Assembly (NCBI GenBank): GCA_022702705.1
Contig: CM040421.1
Location: forward strand, 61,606,621-61,670,620
Length of the DNA stretch: 64,000 bases
From: Papilionanthe hookeriana x Papilionanthe teres
Taxonomy: Eukaryota > Streptophyta > Magnoliopsida > Asparagales > Orchidaceae
Direction of reading: 5' to 3'
Below, piece after piece: positions 23,768-33,710 of the stretch (position 1 is the stretch's first letter; every line of letters begins with the position of its first letter). The notes under the pieces are model-generated. The model ran no database searches and had not been told where the DNA came from. It saw nothing but the letters and a program-made list of their open reading frames with translations. The translations under genes were made by a program, and so were the position numbers.

Positions 23768-24424
23768 ACCTCATTGATTTTAGAACATTTAATGTTATCT
23801 CTTAATCATTAACTCTCATGTTAATTCTCCTTTTTGCACGTCAATCATAGCACGTCCGGTATCTAGAAAAGGTCTCCATAAAATAATAGGTATTTCTTTA
23901 TCTTCTTCCATATCCAGTACAATGAAATCCACAGGAAAGATAAATTTACCTACCTTAACAAGAACATCCTCTATAACTCCTTTAGGATAAGTGATAGATT
24001 GATCAGCTAACTGAAGGGTTACAGTGGTGGGAGAAATCTCTCCTAAATCTAACCTTTGAAAGATTGAAAATGTCATGAGATTAATACTTGCTCCTAAATC
24101 ACATAAGGCTTTTCGACAAAATGTTTATCCAATAGCACATGGTATAGTGAAACTTCCAAGATCTTTAAGTTTCTGAGGTAATTTCTTATGAATTATTGCA
24201 CTACATTCTTCACTTAATGCAACAGTTTCATAAGTTTTAAATTTCATTTTCTTACTTAAAATATCCTTCATAAATTTTGCATAGCTTGGCATTTCCAAAG
24301 CTTCAGCAAAAGGAATGTTGATGGTAAGTTTCTTAAAAATCTTAAAGAACTTAGAAAATTGTTGGTCAAGCTTCTGTTGTTTTAGTCTTTGAGGAAAAGG
24401 TGGTGGTGGTCTTTCAACTTCCAC
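23768..24424 (-). pseudogene. pol: Aspartic protease region of Athila-A
   Basis: Homologous to 31240-31860 of Athila-B. It includes 'FSKFFKIFKKLTINIPFAEAL' in two blocks, and after one break 'GASINLM' (minus, near 24095-24075) and 'FIVLDMEEDKEIPIIL'. The D-x-G-A-S loop marks a retroviral-type protease. A frame break lies near 24125 and the end is cut by the Tat-1 insertion. Confidence 0.8.
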
Positions 24425-24705
24425 TTCAATAGGAATTACAGATCGATCTTTACTTGGAGAAAGAGTATCTTTAGGTTTTTCAATCTCTTATACCTCTCTC
24501 TCTTTCTCAAATTCATTCTGAATTTTCTCTTTTAATTCCTTTCCACTTCTAAGTTGTACAGTTTTTGCTTGTTCATGATCTTTCCCAGTTTCTTTAGGAT
24601 TAATTTTGACATTACTAGGTAGTGTTCCTTAAGGTATGTAATTTAACCCATCTGATTCTCAATATTACGAATAACAGTGTTTTGAATTTGTAGCTGATTA
24701 ACTAG
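24425..24705 (-). other. Decayed gag-protease linker of Athila-A
   Basis: Homologous to 30900-31240 of Athila-B; charged Lys/Glu-rich peptide remnants with stops. Confidence 0.5.
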
Positions 24706-25797
24706 TTACAAGATCAATTCTTCTATAGATAACGTTTTCTTTTGATTGTTAAAACCAGGAGGGTAAATTGGTCTAAAGTTTGAATTTCCTTGATTGTTCC
24801 AATTTCCGGTTGGATTAACTTGATTATTACTCCATTGTTGATGTCCATTATTCCAATTAAAATTAGGATGATTTTTCCAACCTGGATTATAATAATTAGA
24901 ATAAAGGGTATTAGTTTTACTAGCAATAGCTTGCAAAGTTTCTATTGTTTGTGAATCATTAGTATTTGAAGAATTATCATTACTTACATGAGAAATGTTA
25001 ATAGCAAAATTATCTAATTTCTTAGATATCGCAGCCACTTGTGAAGCTAAAATAGAAAATGCTTCATTATCTTGAATACTTGTCATTCCTTTAGGATTAA
25101 CCCTTTCAGAAGGCCATTGAAAATTATTATTAGCAATTTCTTCAATTAAAGTATAAGCTTCTTCAAATGTCTTAGCCATTAAAGAACCACCAGCAGCAGC
25201 ATCTATAATAGATCTAAGTTATCCAATAAGTCAATTATAAAATGTTTGAATAATTAACCAATCTGGTAAAGCATGATGAGGTCGTTTTCTTAATAGATCT
25301 TTAAATCTTTCCCATGCTTCATAAATTGTTTCTCCATCAAATTGCATAAATGAAGTAATATCAATTCTTAATTTAATAGTTTTAGAAGGAGGAAAATATT
25401 TAGCAAGGAATTTTTGTGTCATATCTGCCCCAGTTTTAATGGAACAAGTTGCTAATGAATTAAGCCACATCTTTGCTTTATCTTTTAAGGAAAAAGGAAA
25501 GAGTCTAAGCCTAATAGCATCATCGAAAACATTATTATATTTAAAGGTAGCACAAAGTTCTAAGAAACTAGCAAGGTGTAAATTTGGATTCTCATTTGGT
25601 CTTCCTCCAAATTGATTATTTTGAACCATTTGAATAATAAAAGTTTTAAGCTCAAAAGAATTAGCATCTACAGTTGACATTTTAATACTAATATGAAGTT
25701 CATCAGCTGTAGGGTTTGCATAATCCCTTAATGGTTTATAAACATTTTATTCATTGATTTCTATTGGATTTTGATTATTGTTAAGTAAGTTAGTCAT
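24706..25797 (-). pseudogene. gag: gag of Athila-A
   Basis: Start ATG at 25797 by homology with Athila-B (MTxLxN). Then 'NVYKPLRDYANPTADELH', 'NPNLHLASFLELCATFKYNNV', 'KDKAKMWLNSLATCSI', 'FLAKYFPPSKT', 'FDGETIYEAWERFKDLLRKRPHH': the retrotransposon gag (capsid) core of Athila-type elements. The C-terminal part is Asn-rich (24960-24780). An in-frame TAA occurs early (about 25747) and stops lie near 25230-25180. It ends about 24706. Confidence 0.85.
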
Positions 25798-25898
25798 TTC
25801 CTGATATTTTTGAATTTATTTCCTTTTCTTATTCTTTTAACTATTCTTTCTAATTCAGAATCAAAAGGTAATAATCCTTCAGATCCAGAACTACGCAT
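25794..25898 (-). CDS. 34-residue ORF just upstream of gag (Athila-A)
   Basis: It starts MRSSGSEGLLPFDSELER and ends in TGA overlapping the gag ATG (ATGA). Athila-B has a homologous ORF at 29746-29844 with conserved peptide sequence. It may be a separate leader peptide or a detached gag N-terminus. Confidence 0.5.
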   Translation of the reverse strand: MRSSGSEGLLPFDSELERIVKRIRKGNKFKNIRK

Positions 25899-26065
25899 AA
25901 CAATAAATTAAAATCTTTTTGGTATTTTTGTTTTTTATATTTTTATTATTATTTATATATATATATATTTTATTTTATTATTATTTTTTAAAAGAAATAA
26001 AAGTGTATAAATTATATTTAATTTGAGAAATGTAAAAATTGTCTTTTTAACTTTCTTCCTTATCA
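25899..26065 (-). other. Leader of Athila-A
   Basis: AT-rich untranslated sequence between PBS and the small ORF, including a (TA)n run near 25955. Confidence 0.5.
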
Positions 26066-26083
26066 TCCCCGACAACGGCGCTA
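26066..26083 (-). other. Primer binding site of Athila-A (tRNA-Asp type)
   Basis: Minus-strand TAGCGCCGTTGTCGGGGA differs at two bases from the Athila-B PBS, both C-to-T type changes. It lies 6 bases from the LTR end, the same spacing as in Athila-B. Confidence 0.85.
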
Positions 26084-27316
26084 AAAACTTGATGCACGAC
26101 CCAAATTTTACTTATGTAAGAATTTATGAATTTATATTTAAATATTTATAATAACTATTGTAAAAGTGACAATTTCAAATGCAAGTATACGTATTGTTTC
26201 AAGTAATATAGGGCTTTATTGGAGTCCTGGTTATCGATCCCACATGGAAGATTATGAGAAAATTAAGAAATAATTTAAAAGTTTCAGATTAAAAATAATT
26301 ATTATTTTTATTTCTTTTCAAAATTCATATTTTGAATTTAATAAAATTTTTACACAATGTAAGTAAGCGATAATTAAATAAAGATTAATGTAGGTATAAA
26401 TAAAACAACTTTCTCTTTTTCAAATAATTCAAGATTTTTAGAATAATTATCATCTGTGGAGAATTTAGATTATGGTATTGTGCCAAATAGAAGCATTCCT
26501 ATTCTTTACTTTCGCTCAATAGTATAAAGAACATTGGCTAATCTATAGATCAGTTCAGGATGTTTTATTAGTAGAATGGGTTAATACTGAAGCTCACACT
26601 ACTAGATGTCCAAGGGTAGCTATGGTCGGCCCTACCAGTGACCCGTTCCCTTTCTATAAACCAAATTATTATAATTTAGTCTGTCACTCTAAAAACTAAT
26701 TAATTCTACACCCAATAAATAATATCTTCTTATTTATTTGCACTTCACCTTGAATAACCCGCATAAAGCCTTCGATTACACAAGGATTCATGTGATATCT
26801 ACTAGTTAAGAACTCATCTCCGGATAGGTCTCAGAATTCTTCAACAGGTTTTAACAATTTAAATGGCCAGTTTAAAAAGTAAATTAAGATTAGATATTAA
26901 TACCATCACAATTTTTATAAATATTTTAAGTTAAATTCTCCTACAAAATTCAATTATCTTATTATCTTTTCATAGTTGAAAGAAGAAAGAAAGCTAACTA
27001 CTCAGGATACATTGAATTCGCACAACAAAACATATTTATAAAACTTTGAACCAAGTTACAAATACTTATCTAGAATGTTCCTTCAAGTGATCCGCTGACT
27101 TCTACTGACTCCAATGCAAGGTACAAAACTTCAACAACAACAATACTTAAAACTCACACTTACTACTTAAGGAATTAAGTAGTAATACTCAAAATAAACT
27201 CACTAAATGCAAAAGAAAGTGGCTCCTTAAAATGATTGGATGCTAGAGGGGGGTATATGGTAATAGAATGGCTATAGGGTACTAAAAGGGGCACTTTTCT
27301 CTATAGAATTGACTCC

Positions 27317-27325
27317 TATTTATAG
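27317..27325 (-). promoter_or_regulatory. TATA box of Athila-A LTR
   Basis: Minus-strand CTATAAATA, at the same place as in the Athila-B and -C LTRs. Confidence 0.65.
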
Positions 27326-27390
27326 AGCTCTGAATTTGACCAAGGGTTGCTTAAGGCACCTCTTCAAAATTTGTCCAAATACAATGTATC

Positions 27391-27399
27391 TTCTAGAAG
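27391..27399 (-). promoter_or_regulatory. Heat-shock-element-like motif (Athila-A)
   Basis: TTCTAGAAG palindrome about 65 bp upstream of the TATA box; a second copy at 27567-27574. TTCnnGAA is the core of heat shock elements. Confidence 0.4.
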
Positions 27400-27408
27400 G
27401 TAACTGTC

Positions 27409-27450
27409 GCACCTAGGCGTCGGGATCTGGCGCCTAGGCGCCGGAGTCCA
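27409..27450. repeat. GGCGCC palindrome cluster (Athila-A LTR, site 2)
   Basis: Two imperfect copies of the GGCGCCTAGGCGCC palindrome beside the heat-shock-like motif. Confidence 0.7.
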
Positions 27451-27647
27451 TGACCAGGTCTTCTCACCTCTTCACTTTGGATCACACCTCTTCGCGATTA
27501 AAACTGTTTTATTGTGTCCAGATGCATTATATCAAATGTTTTATATATTAGGAGTAACTTCCAGTCTTCTAGAAGGTCTGATAATCGCTTAACACCTTCA
27601 AAATAACTGCCCAAAGTCGTCAAAAATATTATCTATTTCTGTATCGA

Positions 27648-27690
27648 GCTGGCGCTTAGGCACCGGATTCTGGCGCCTAGGCGCCAAACC
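27648..27690. repeat. GGCGCC palindrome cluster (Athila-A LTR, site 1)
   Basis: Two copies (GGCGCTTAGGCACC and GGCGCCTAGGCGCC) at the place matching 39351-39395 in Athila-B. Confidence 0.7.
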
Positions 27691-27862
27691 TATAATTTTG
27701 GCAACTTTGCTCTTTAAGCTCTATTTTTGCTCCTTTTTCTTTCTTAAACTATTTTTTATCACCTACATCCAGAAATATAAAAATAACTTTCATTAAAGCA
27801 TAATATCTTTAAGAATTAAATCGTAAATAAGGCATAAAAATAGGTATTTTTTAAGTGGAACA

Positions 27863-27879
27863 TTAAGGCAATCGCTGAC
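27863..27879. other. Host flank with Athila-B target duplication
   Basis: Twelve bases of older DNA plus CTGAC (27875-27879), duplicated at 40962-40966. Confidence 0.85.
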
Positions 27880-28280
27880 TGATCTATAAAAAAAATACCT
27901 ATTTCTTTATGTCTTAATTCTTATTAATTTCTAAGGATATTATGCTTTAATGAAAGGTATTTTTTGTGTTTTTGGTTGTAGGTAAATTAAAAAGGTCTAA
28001 AAAGGAAAAAGGAGCAAAAAGGAGCAAAAATGGAGCAAAATTCAAAAATTATAAAAAAATTATGTCCTAGCGCCAGACTCGATACAAAAACTGTCAAATA
28101 TTTGACAATGTTTGATCAGTTATTTTGACGGAGTGAGCGGTTATTGGACATTCTAGAAGACTGGCAGTTGTTCCTTGATAATAGGACATGTGATACATTG
28201 CATCTGGACGCTCCAAAACGGTTTTAAACGCGAAGAGGTACGAGCTAAAGTGAAGAGGTGCGAAGAACTGGACGCGGTGT

Positions 28281-28345
28281 CCGACGCCTAGGCGCCAGAT
28301 TCCGGTGCCTAGGAGCCAGATTCCGGTGCCTAGGCACCAGACCGA
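28281..28345. repeat. GGCGCC palindrome cluster (Athila-B 5' LTR, site 2)
   Basis: Three tandem units of about 22 bp, each holding a version of GGCGCCTAGGCGCC followed by AGATTC. The 3' LTR has the same three units (39588-39652) with different point changes. Confidence 0.85.
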
Positions 28346-28347
28346 CC

Positions 28348-28360
28348 TTCTAGAAGATTC
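28348..28360 (+). promoter_or_regulatory. Trimeric heat-shock-element-like site
   Basis: TTCTAGAAGATTC fits the TTCnnGAAnnTTC rule for a three-unit heat shock element. It lies about 50 bp upstream of the TATA-like box. A two-unit site TTCTAGAA is at 28151-28158. Confidence 0.5.
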
Positions 28361-28410
28361 ATTGAATGTGGAAAGTTTTGAAGAGGTGCCTCAAGGCAAC
28401 CCTTGAAGCC

Positions 28411-28418
28411 AATAAATA
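28411..28418 (+). promoter_or_regulatory. TATA-like box of 5' LTR (AATAAATA)
   Basis: Aligns with TATAAATA in the 3' LTR (39719-39726). The first base change may weaken this promoter. Confidence 0.55.
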
Positions 28419-29659
28419 GGGGTCCATTTCTTCAGAAAACGTGCCCCTCCCATTGTAACTCTTTCTCTTATCCACTTTAGGATCTCTCATCCTTAGAGAG
28501 AGAAATAGAGAGAGAAATTTAGGGCCACTTTTGTTTAGTTTAGTGATTTTATTTTCAAGTTATTGCATCTGTAGATCATTACACTATGGAGTCAGTAGGA
28601 ATCAGAAGATCTGTAGAAGAAATATTTGAGATAAGTATTTTTATATTTGATTCAAATTATCATGTTTTGCTATTTATTTTCAATGTGTTCTGAGTAGTTA
28701 GTTTACTTTCTTCCTTCAATTATGAAGAGGTAGATAAGATAATATAAAGATTCAATGGAGAATTGAAATTCAAAATACTTTCAAAATATTGTGATGACAT
28801 TAATACCTGATCTTACTTTACTTTTTAAATTGGCCATTTGAATTGATAAAACCTGTTGAAGAGTTTTGAGACCTTGAAGGAGAAGAACTCTTAACTTGTA
28901 AATGTCACATGAATCCTAGAGTAGTCGAAGGCCATGTGCGGGCTATTCAAGGTGAAGTGCAAATAAATAGGAAGATAAGATTTAAAGGGCATAGAATTGA
29001 TAAGTTTTTTGAGTGACAGACTAAATTCTTATAATTTGATTTATAGATTAGGAAAGGGTCACTAGTAGGGCCGACCATAGCCACCCTTGGACATCTAGAA
29101 GTGTGAGCCTAGATTAACCCATTCTACTAACAATACATCCGAACCTATTCTGTAAATTAGCCAATGTTCTTTGCGCCTGGATCAAAGGGTAAAGAATAGG
29201 AATGCTTCTATTTGGCACAATACTATATATCAAATTCTCCAACGAATATTAAATTATCTTAAAAATCTTAGATTAATTGAAGGAAAGAAAGTTGTTTATT
29301 TTATATATATTTCATAAAATCATTTTCTTATTATTGTTTTCTTTATTTGCATCTAGTAAATTAATAGTAATTTATAATCAAATTAAAAGATAAAATAAAA
29401 ATATTTTTTTATTTTTATATAGAAAATTTATCACTATAATTCTTCTCCGTGGGATCGATACTGGGGTCTTTGTTTCAAAACCCTATATTACTTGAAACGA
29501 TACGTATACTTGCGTAGTACCCCTAGTGTGTAAAAATATTTTCTAAATTTACATAATATTAATTTTATACACTAGCCGCTATTTATAAATTGAGTCAAAG
29601 TTTTTGGCTATCTTTTGGAAGCAAACATTATTGCGTTATTTGCGATCGGGTCAAGTTTT

Positions 29660-29677
29660 TGGCGCCGTTGCCGGGGA
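29660..29677 (+). other. Primer binding site of Athila-B (tRNA-Asp type)
   Basis: TGGCGCCGTTGCCGGGGA, 6 bases after the LTR end. It is complementary to the 3' end of plant tRNA-Asp as I recall it and is the usual Athila PBS. Confidence 0.9.
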
Positions 29678-29745
29678 AGAAAGAAATAGAATAGTATAAT
29701 TTTTTTTTATAAAAAGAAAATGATATATATTTTATTCGTTGTTTT

Positions 29746-29844
29746 ATGCGAAGTTTTGGTTCTAAAGGATTAATACCTTTAGATTCTGAATTAGAAAGAA
29801 CAAATAGAAAAATTAAAAAGGGAAAACAAATTCAAAAATTTTAA
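29746..29844 (+). CDS. 32-residue ORF just upstream of gag (Athila-B)
   Basis: It starts MRSFGSKGLIPLDSELER and is homologous to 25898-25794 in Athila-A. Most differences keep similar residues, as expected under coding selection. The stop is 3 bases before the gag ATG. It could be the original gag N-terminus. Confidence 0.5.
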   Translation: MRSFGSKGLIPLDSELERTNRKIKKGKQIQKF

Positions 29845-29847
29845 GAA

Positions 29848-31245
29848 ATGACTACTTTACAAAATCCAGTTGAACTTAATGATCAAAATGTTTATAAACC
29901 ATTAAGGGATTATGCTAACCCTACAGTTGATGAACTTCATAGTAGTATTCAAATACCCACTGTAGATGCTAATTCTTTTGAACTTAAACTGTCTATTATT
30001 CAAATGGAGCAAAACAATCAATTTGGTGGATCACCCAATGAGGATCCAAATTTACATCTTGTTAGTTTTTTAGAACTTTGTGCTACCTTTAAATATATCA
30101 ATGTTTCTGATGATGCTATTAGACTTAGACTCATTCCTTTCTCTTTAAGAGATAAAACAAAGATGTGGTTAAACTCATTAGCGACTGGTTCTATTAAAAC
30201 ATGGGCTGAAATGACACAAAAATTCCTTGCTAAATATTTTCCTCCTTCTAAAACTCGCTAAATTAAGAAATGATATTACTTCGTTTAGTCAATTTGACGG
30301 GGAGACAATATATGAAACTTGGGAAAAATTTAAAGAACTATTAAGAAAATGTCCCGATCATGCTTTACTCGATTGGTTGATTATTCAAACATTTTATAAT
30401 GGATTAATTGGATCTTTAAAATCAATTATTGATCTGTCTACTTGGAGGTTCTTTAATGTCTAAATCATTTGAAGAAGCTTACACTTTAATTGAAGAAATG
30501 GCTAATAACAATTTTCAATGGCCTTCCGAAAGGATTAATCCTAAAAAGATGGCCAATATTCACGATAATGAAACCTTTTCTGTCTTAGCTTCACAAGTTG
30601 CGGCAATGTCTAAGAAATTAGATAATTTTGCAATTAATATTTCACATAATAACTTTTGCTAATATTGAAGATTCTCAAACTATTGAAACTTTACAAGCTA
30701 TTGCAAGTAAAAATAATCCTTATTCAAATTATTATAATCCTGGGTGGAAAAATCATCCTAATTTTAACTGGAATAATTCACAATAACAATGGGGTAATAA
30801 TCAATCTCATGCCACCGGAAATTAGAATAATCAAGTTAATTCAAATTATAAACCTCCCGGATTTAATAATCAACAGAAAAAGTTATCAATAGAAGAATTA
30901 ATTATGCAAATGAATAATCAATTACAAAATCAAAATACTGCTATTCGTAATATTGAAAATCAAATGGGGCAAATTGCTACTTTAATTAATAATAGACCTG
31001 TAGGAACGCTTCCTAGTAATGTTGAAATCAATTCAAAGGAAATTGGAAAAGAACATGAACAAGTTAAAGCTGTGCAACTTAGTAGTGGAAAGGAATTAAA
31101 AGAAAAATTGCAGAATGAAATTGAAAAAGAGATTGAGGTTGAAGAGATTGAAAAACCTAAAGAAACTCTCTCTCTATCAAGATCGATCGTTATACACGTT
31201 AATGTGGAAGTTGAAAACCACCACCACCTTTTCTCAAAGACTTAA
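29848..31245 (+). pseudogene. gag: gag of Athila-B
   Basis: Capsid-type core: 'VYKPLRDYANPTVDELH', 'PNLHLVSFLELCATFKY', 'KTKMWLNSLATGSIKTWAEM', 'FLAKYFPPSKT', then after a frameshift near 30255 'FDGETIYETWEKFKELLRK'. The C-terminal half has 'SFEEAYTLIEEMANNNFQWPSERINP' in two blocks, an Asn-rich part and 'LIMQMNNQLQNQNTAIRNIENQMGQ' near 30900. Stops occur near 30465, 30786 and 30823. Gag would form the particle and bind RNA. Confidence 0.88.
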
Positions 31246-32100
31246 ACGAAGAAATTAGATCATCGATTTTCTAAGTTCTTTGAAATTTTTAAGAAACTTA
31301 CTATTAACATATATTTTGCTGAAGCTTTGGAACAAATGCCAACTTACGCAAAATTTATGAAGGATATTTTAAGCAAAAAATGAAAATTTGAAGCTTTTGA
31401 AATCGTTGCATTAAGTGAAGAATGCAGTGCAATAATTCAAAAGAAATTACCTGAAAAGCTTAAGGATCCTGGAAGTTTCACTATATCCTGTGCTATTGGA
31501 GAAAAATTTTGCGGAAAAGTTTTATGTGATTTAGGAGCAAGTATTAATCTCATGCCATTTTCTATCTTTCGAAGATTGGACTTAGGAGATATTACTCCCA
31601 CCACTATAACTCTTCGATTAGTCGATAGATCTATCACTTATCCTAAAGGAGTTATAGAGGATGTCCTTGTTAAAGTGGATAAATTTATCTTTCCTGTAGA
31701 TTTCATAGTACTTGATATGGAAGAAGATAAAGAGATACCTATTATTTTAGGAAAACCTTTTCTAGCTACCGGACGAGCTATGATTGATGTGCAAAAAGGA
31801 GAATTAACCATGAGACTTAATGATCAAGAAATTAAATTCAATGTTCTTAAATCAATGAAGTACCCTGAAAAAGAGAAATGTTATCGAATGGATATAATTG
31901 ATTATTTAATTGAAAAACATTATCAAGAAAAACGTAAAGTCATTTCTGAAGAAAAATTTAAATTTTTAACCGATGAAGATGAAGTAGTAGAACAAGAAGA
32001 GACTCATTTTACTAAAGATAATTGGGAAACTTTAGACATAACTCAAAATGATATACTTTTAACCTCAATTAAAAAAGCACCTGAACTGGAATTAAAAATG
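31246..32100 (+). pseudogene. pol: Aspartic protease of Athila-B
   Basis: 'LCDLGASINLMPFSIFRRL' from about 31522 is the active-site region (DLGAS at 31528-31542). 'YPKGVIEDVLVKVDKFIFPVDF' in two blocks and 'IPIILGKPFLATGRA' follow, the standard plant Ty3/gypsy protease. The upstream link (31246-31520) has a TGA at 31381. It processes the polyprotein. The open frame continues into the RT N-terminus without a break until 32379. Confidence 0.9.
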
Positions 32101-33025
32101 TTACCTTCCCATTTAAAATATGCGTTTTTTGGAAATTTGTTAACTTTACCTGTTATTATTACTTCTGAATTGAGTAAAAATCAAGAAGAAAATTTACTAG
32201 GTGTGTTAAAGAATTATAAGAAAGCTTTTGGTTGGACTATTGCTGATATAAGAGGAATAAGCCCTTCCATTTGCATGCATAGAATCTTAATGGAAGAAAA
32301 TTTTAAACCTACTATAGAATCACAAAGAAGATTAAATCCTATCATGAAAGAGGTCTTTAAAAAAGAAATTATTAAGTAGTTAGATGCTGGTATTATTTAT
32401 CCTATTTCAGATAGTCAATGAGTAAGTCCTATTCATTTTGTTCCGAAGAAAGGAGGTGTAAATGTCATTGTTAATGATAAAAATGAACTTATTCCTACAA
32501 GACAAGTTATTGGATGGCGAATTTGTATTGACTATAGGAAACTAAATAAAGCCACTAGAAAGGATCATTTTCCTTTACCTTTCTTGGATCAAATGCTCGA
32601 TAAATTAACTTGGACACTCATATTTCGTTTTCCGGATGGATATTCGGTTAGGATCAATTACTTATTGCTCCTGAGGACCAAAAAAAGACAACATTTACAA
32701 GTCCTTATAGAACATTTGCTTTTAGAAGAATGCCTTTTGGTTTATGTAATGCACCTGCAACTTTTCAAAGATGTATGATCTCAATATTTTGTGATTTGAT
32801 TGACAAAGGAATTGAAATATTCATGGACAATTTTTCAGTCTTTGGAACTTCTTTTAAAATTTGTTTGGAAAACATAGCCAAAGTTCTGAAAAGATGCAAA
32901 GAAACAAATTTAGTTCTTAACTGGGAAAAATGTCAATTCATGGTCAAAGAAGGCATTATACTTGGTCACAAAGTATCACAAAAAGGGATGGAAGTAGATC
33001 AAGCAAAAGTGAAAATTATTCGTTG
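32101..33025 (+). pseudogene. pol: Reverse transcriptase of Athila-B
   Basis: Blocks: 'FGWTIADIRGISPSICMHRI' (32226-32285), a stop at 32377, 'VSPIHFVPKKGG' with a TGA before it (32419), 'WRICIDYRKLNKATRKDHFPLPF' in two blocks (32515-32585), 'MPFGLCNAPATFQRC' (32730-32775), the catalytic region 'FMDNFSVFG' (32821-32847) and 'VLKRCKETNLVLNWEKC' (32882-32932). The catalytic pair expected as DD reads DN, which should abolish polymerase activity. Frames change near 32640 and 32730. Confidence 0.9.
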
Positions 33026-33710
33026 AATTGCAACCACCTACTACCATTATCGATTTGAGAAGTTTTCTAGGTCATGCTGGATTTTATAGAAGATATATAA
33101 AGGATTTTCTAAAATTGCTAAACCTCTTTGTCAATTATTAGAAAAAGAAGCAAAATTTGAATTTAATAAAGAATGTATTAATGCTTTTAATATTTTAAAA
33201 GAAAAATTAATAACTGCACCTATCATTGTTGCCCCTGACTGGAATAAATCTTTTGAATTAATGTGTGATGTAAGTGATTTTGCAATTGGAGCTGTATTAG
33301 GACAAAAATATGAGAAAGTTTTCAAAGTTGTATATTATGCTAGTAAAACTCTCACCGAAACACAAAGAAATTACACTACCACTCGAGAAAGAGCTTCTAG
33401 CTATTAGTATATGCCTTTGATAAATTTAGACCTTATCTTCTTGGTACTAAATGCATAGTTCATACTGATCATTCTGCTATTAAATATCTATTATCTAAGA
33501 ATGATTCTAAACCTAGACTTATAAGATGGGTTTTACTTCTACAAGAATTTGATTTTCAAATAGTAGATATAAAAGGAACTGAAAACCAAATTGCTGATCA
33601 TTTGTCTAGAATTAAAAATGATATTATTTCTGAAGAAAATATAAATGAGAAATTCTTTGATGAATCTTTATATGTTATTCAAAGATTCAAAATACCTTGA
33701 TATGCTGATA
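33026..33710 (+). pseudogene. pol: RT thumb and RNase H of Athila-B
   Basis: 'SFLGHAGFYRR' (33061-33095), 'APIIVAPDWNKSFELMCDVSDFAIGAVLGQ' as two blocks (33220-33305), then 'YYASKTLTETQRNYTTT' and 'KCIVHTDHSAIKYLL' and 'IKGTENQIADHLSRI' near 33450-33615. RNase H would degrade template RNA. A stop (33024) and frameshifts near 33105 and 33395 break it. Confidence 0.88.

Larger units (their letters stand above)
23763..27862 (-). mobile_element. Athila-A: 5' part of an Athila-like element, interrupted by Tat-1
   Basis: Minus-strand order: LTR (27862-26090), PBS, small ORF, gag, protease. It stops at 23763 in a codon run homologous to Athila-B near 31865, exactly where the Tat-1 LTR begins. The remaining RT-integrase-3' LTR part is expected left of the window. 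It is close in sequence to Athila-B but distinct. Confidence 0.88.
26090..27862 (-). mobile_element. 5' LTR of Athila-A
   Basis: 1773 bp, nearly the same length as the Athila-B 5' LTR (1774). It starts TGTTCCACTT at 27862 and ends CATCA at 26090, next to the agttttt spacer. Shared blocks with Athila-B include 'gatattatgctttaatgaaag', the TTCTAGAAG motif, GGCGCC palindromes, TATA box and 'gccaaatagaagcattcc'. The exact 27862 edge rests on homology. Confidence 0.82.
27880..29653 (+). mobile_element. 5' LTR of Athila-B
   Basis: Starts TGATCTATAAA, ends GATCGGGTCA; TG...CA ends. It matches 39167-40961. It contains palindrome cluster, HSE-like trimer and TATA-like box in that order, then about 1.2 kb of R/U5. 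Confidence 0.95.
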
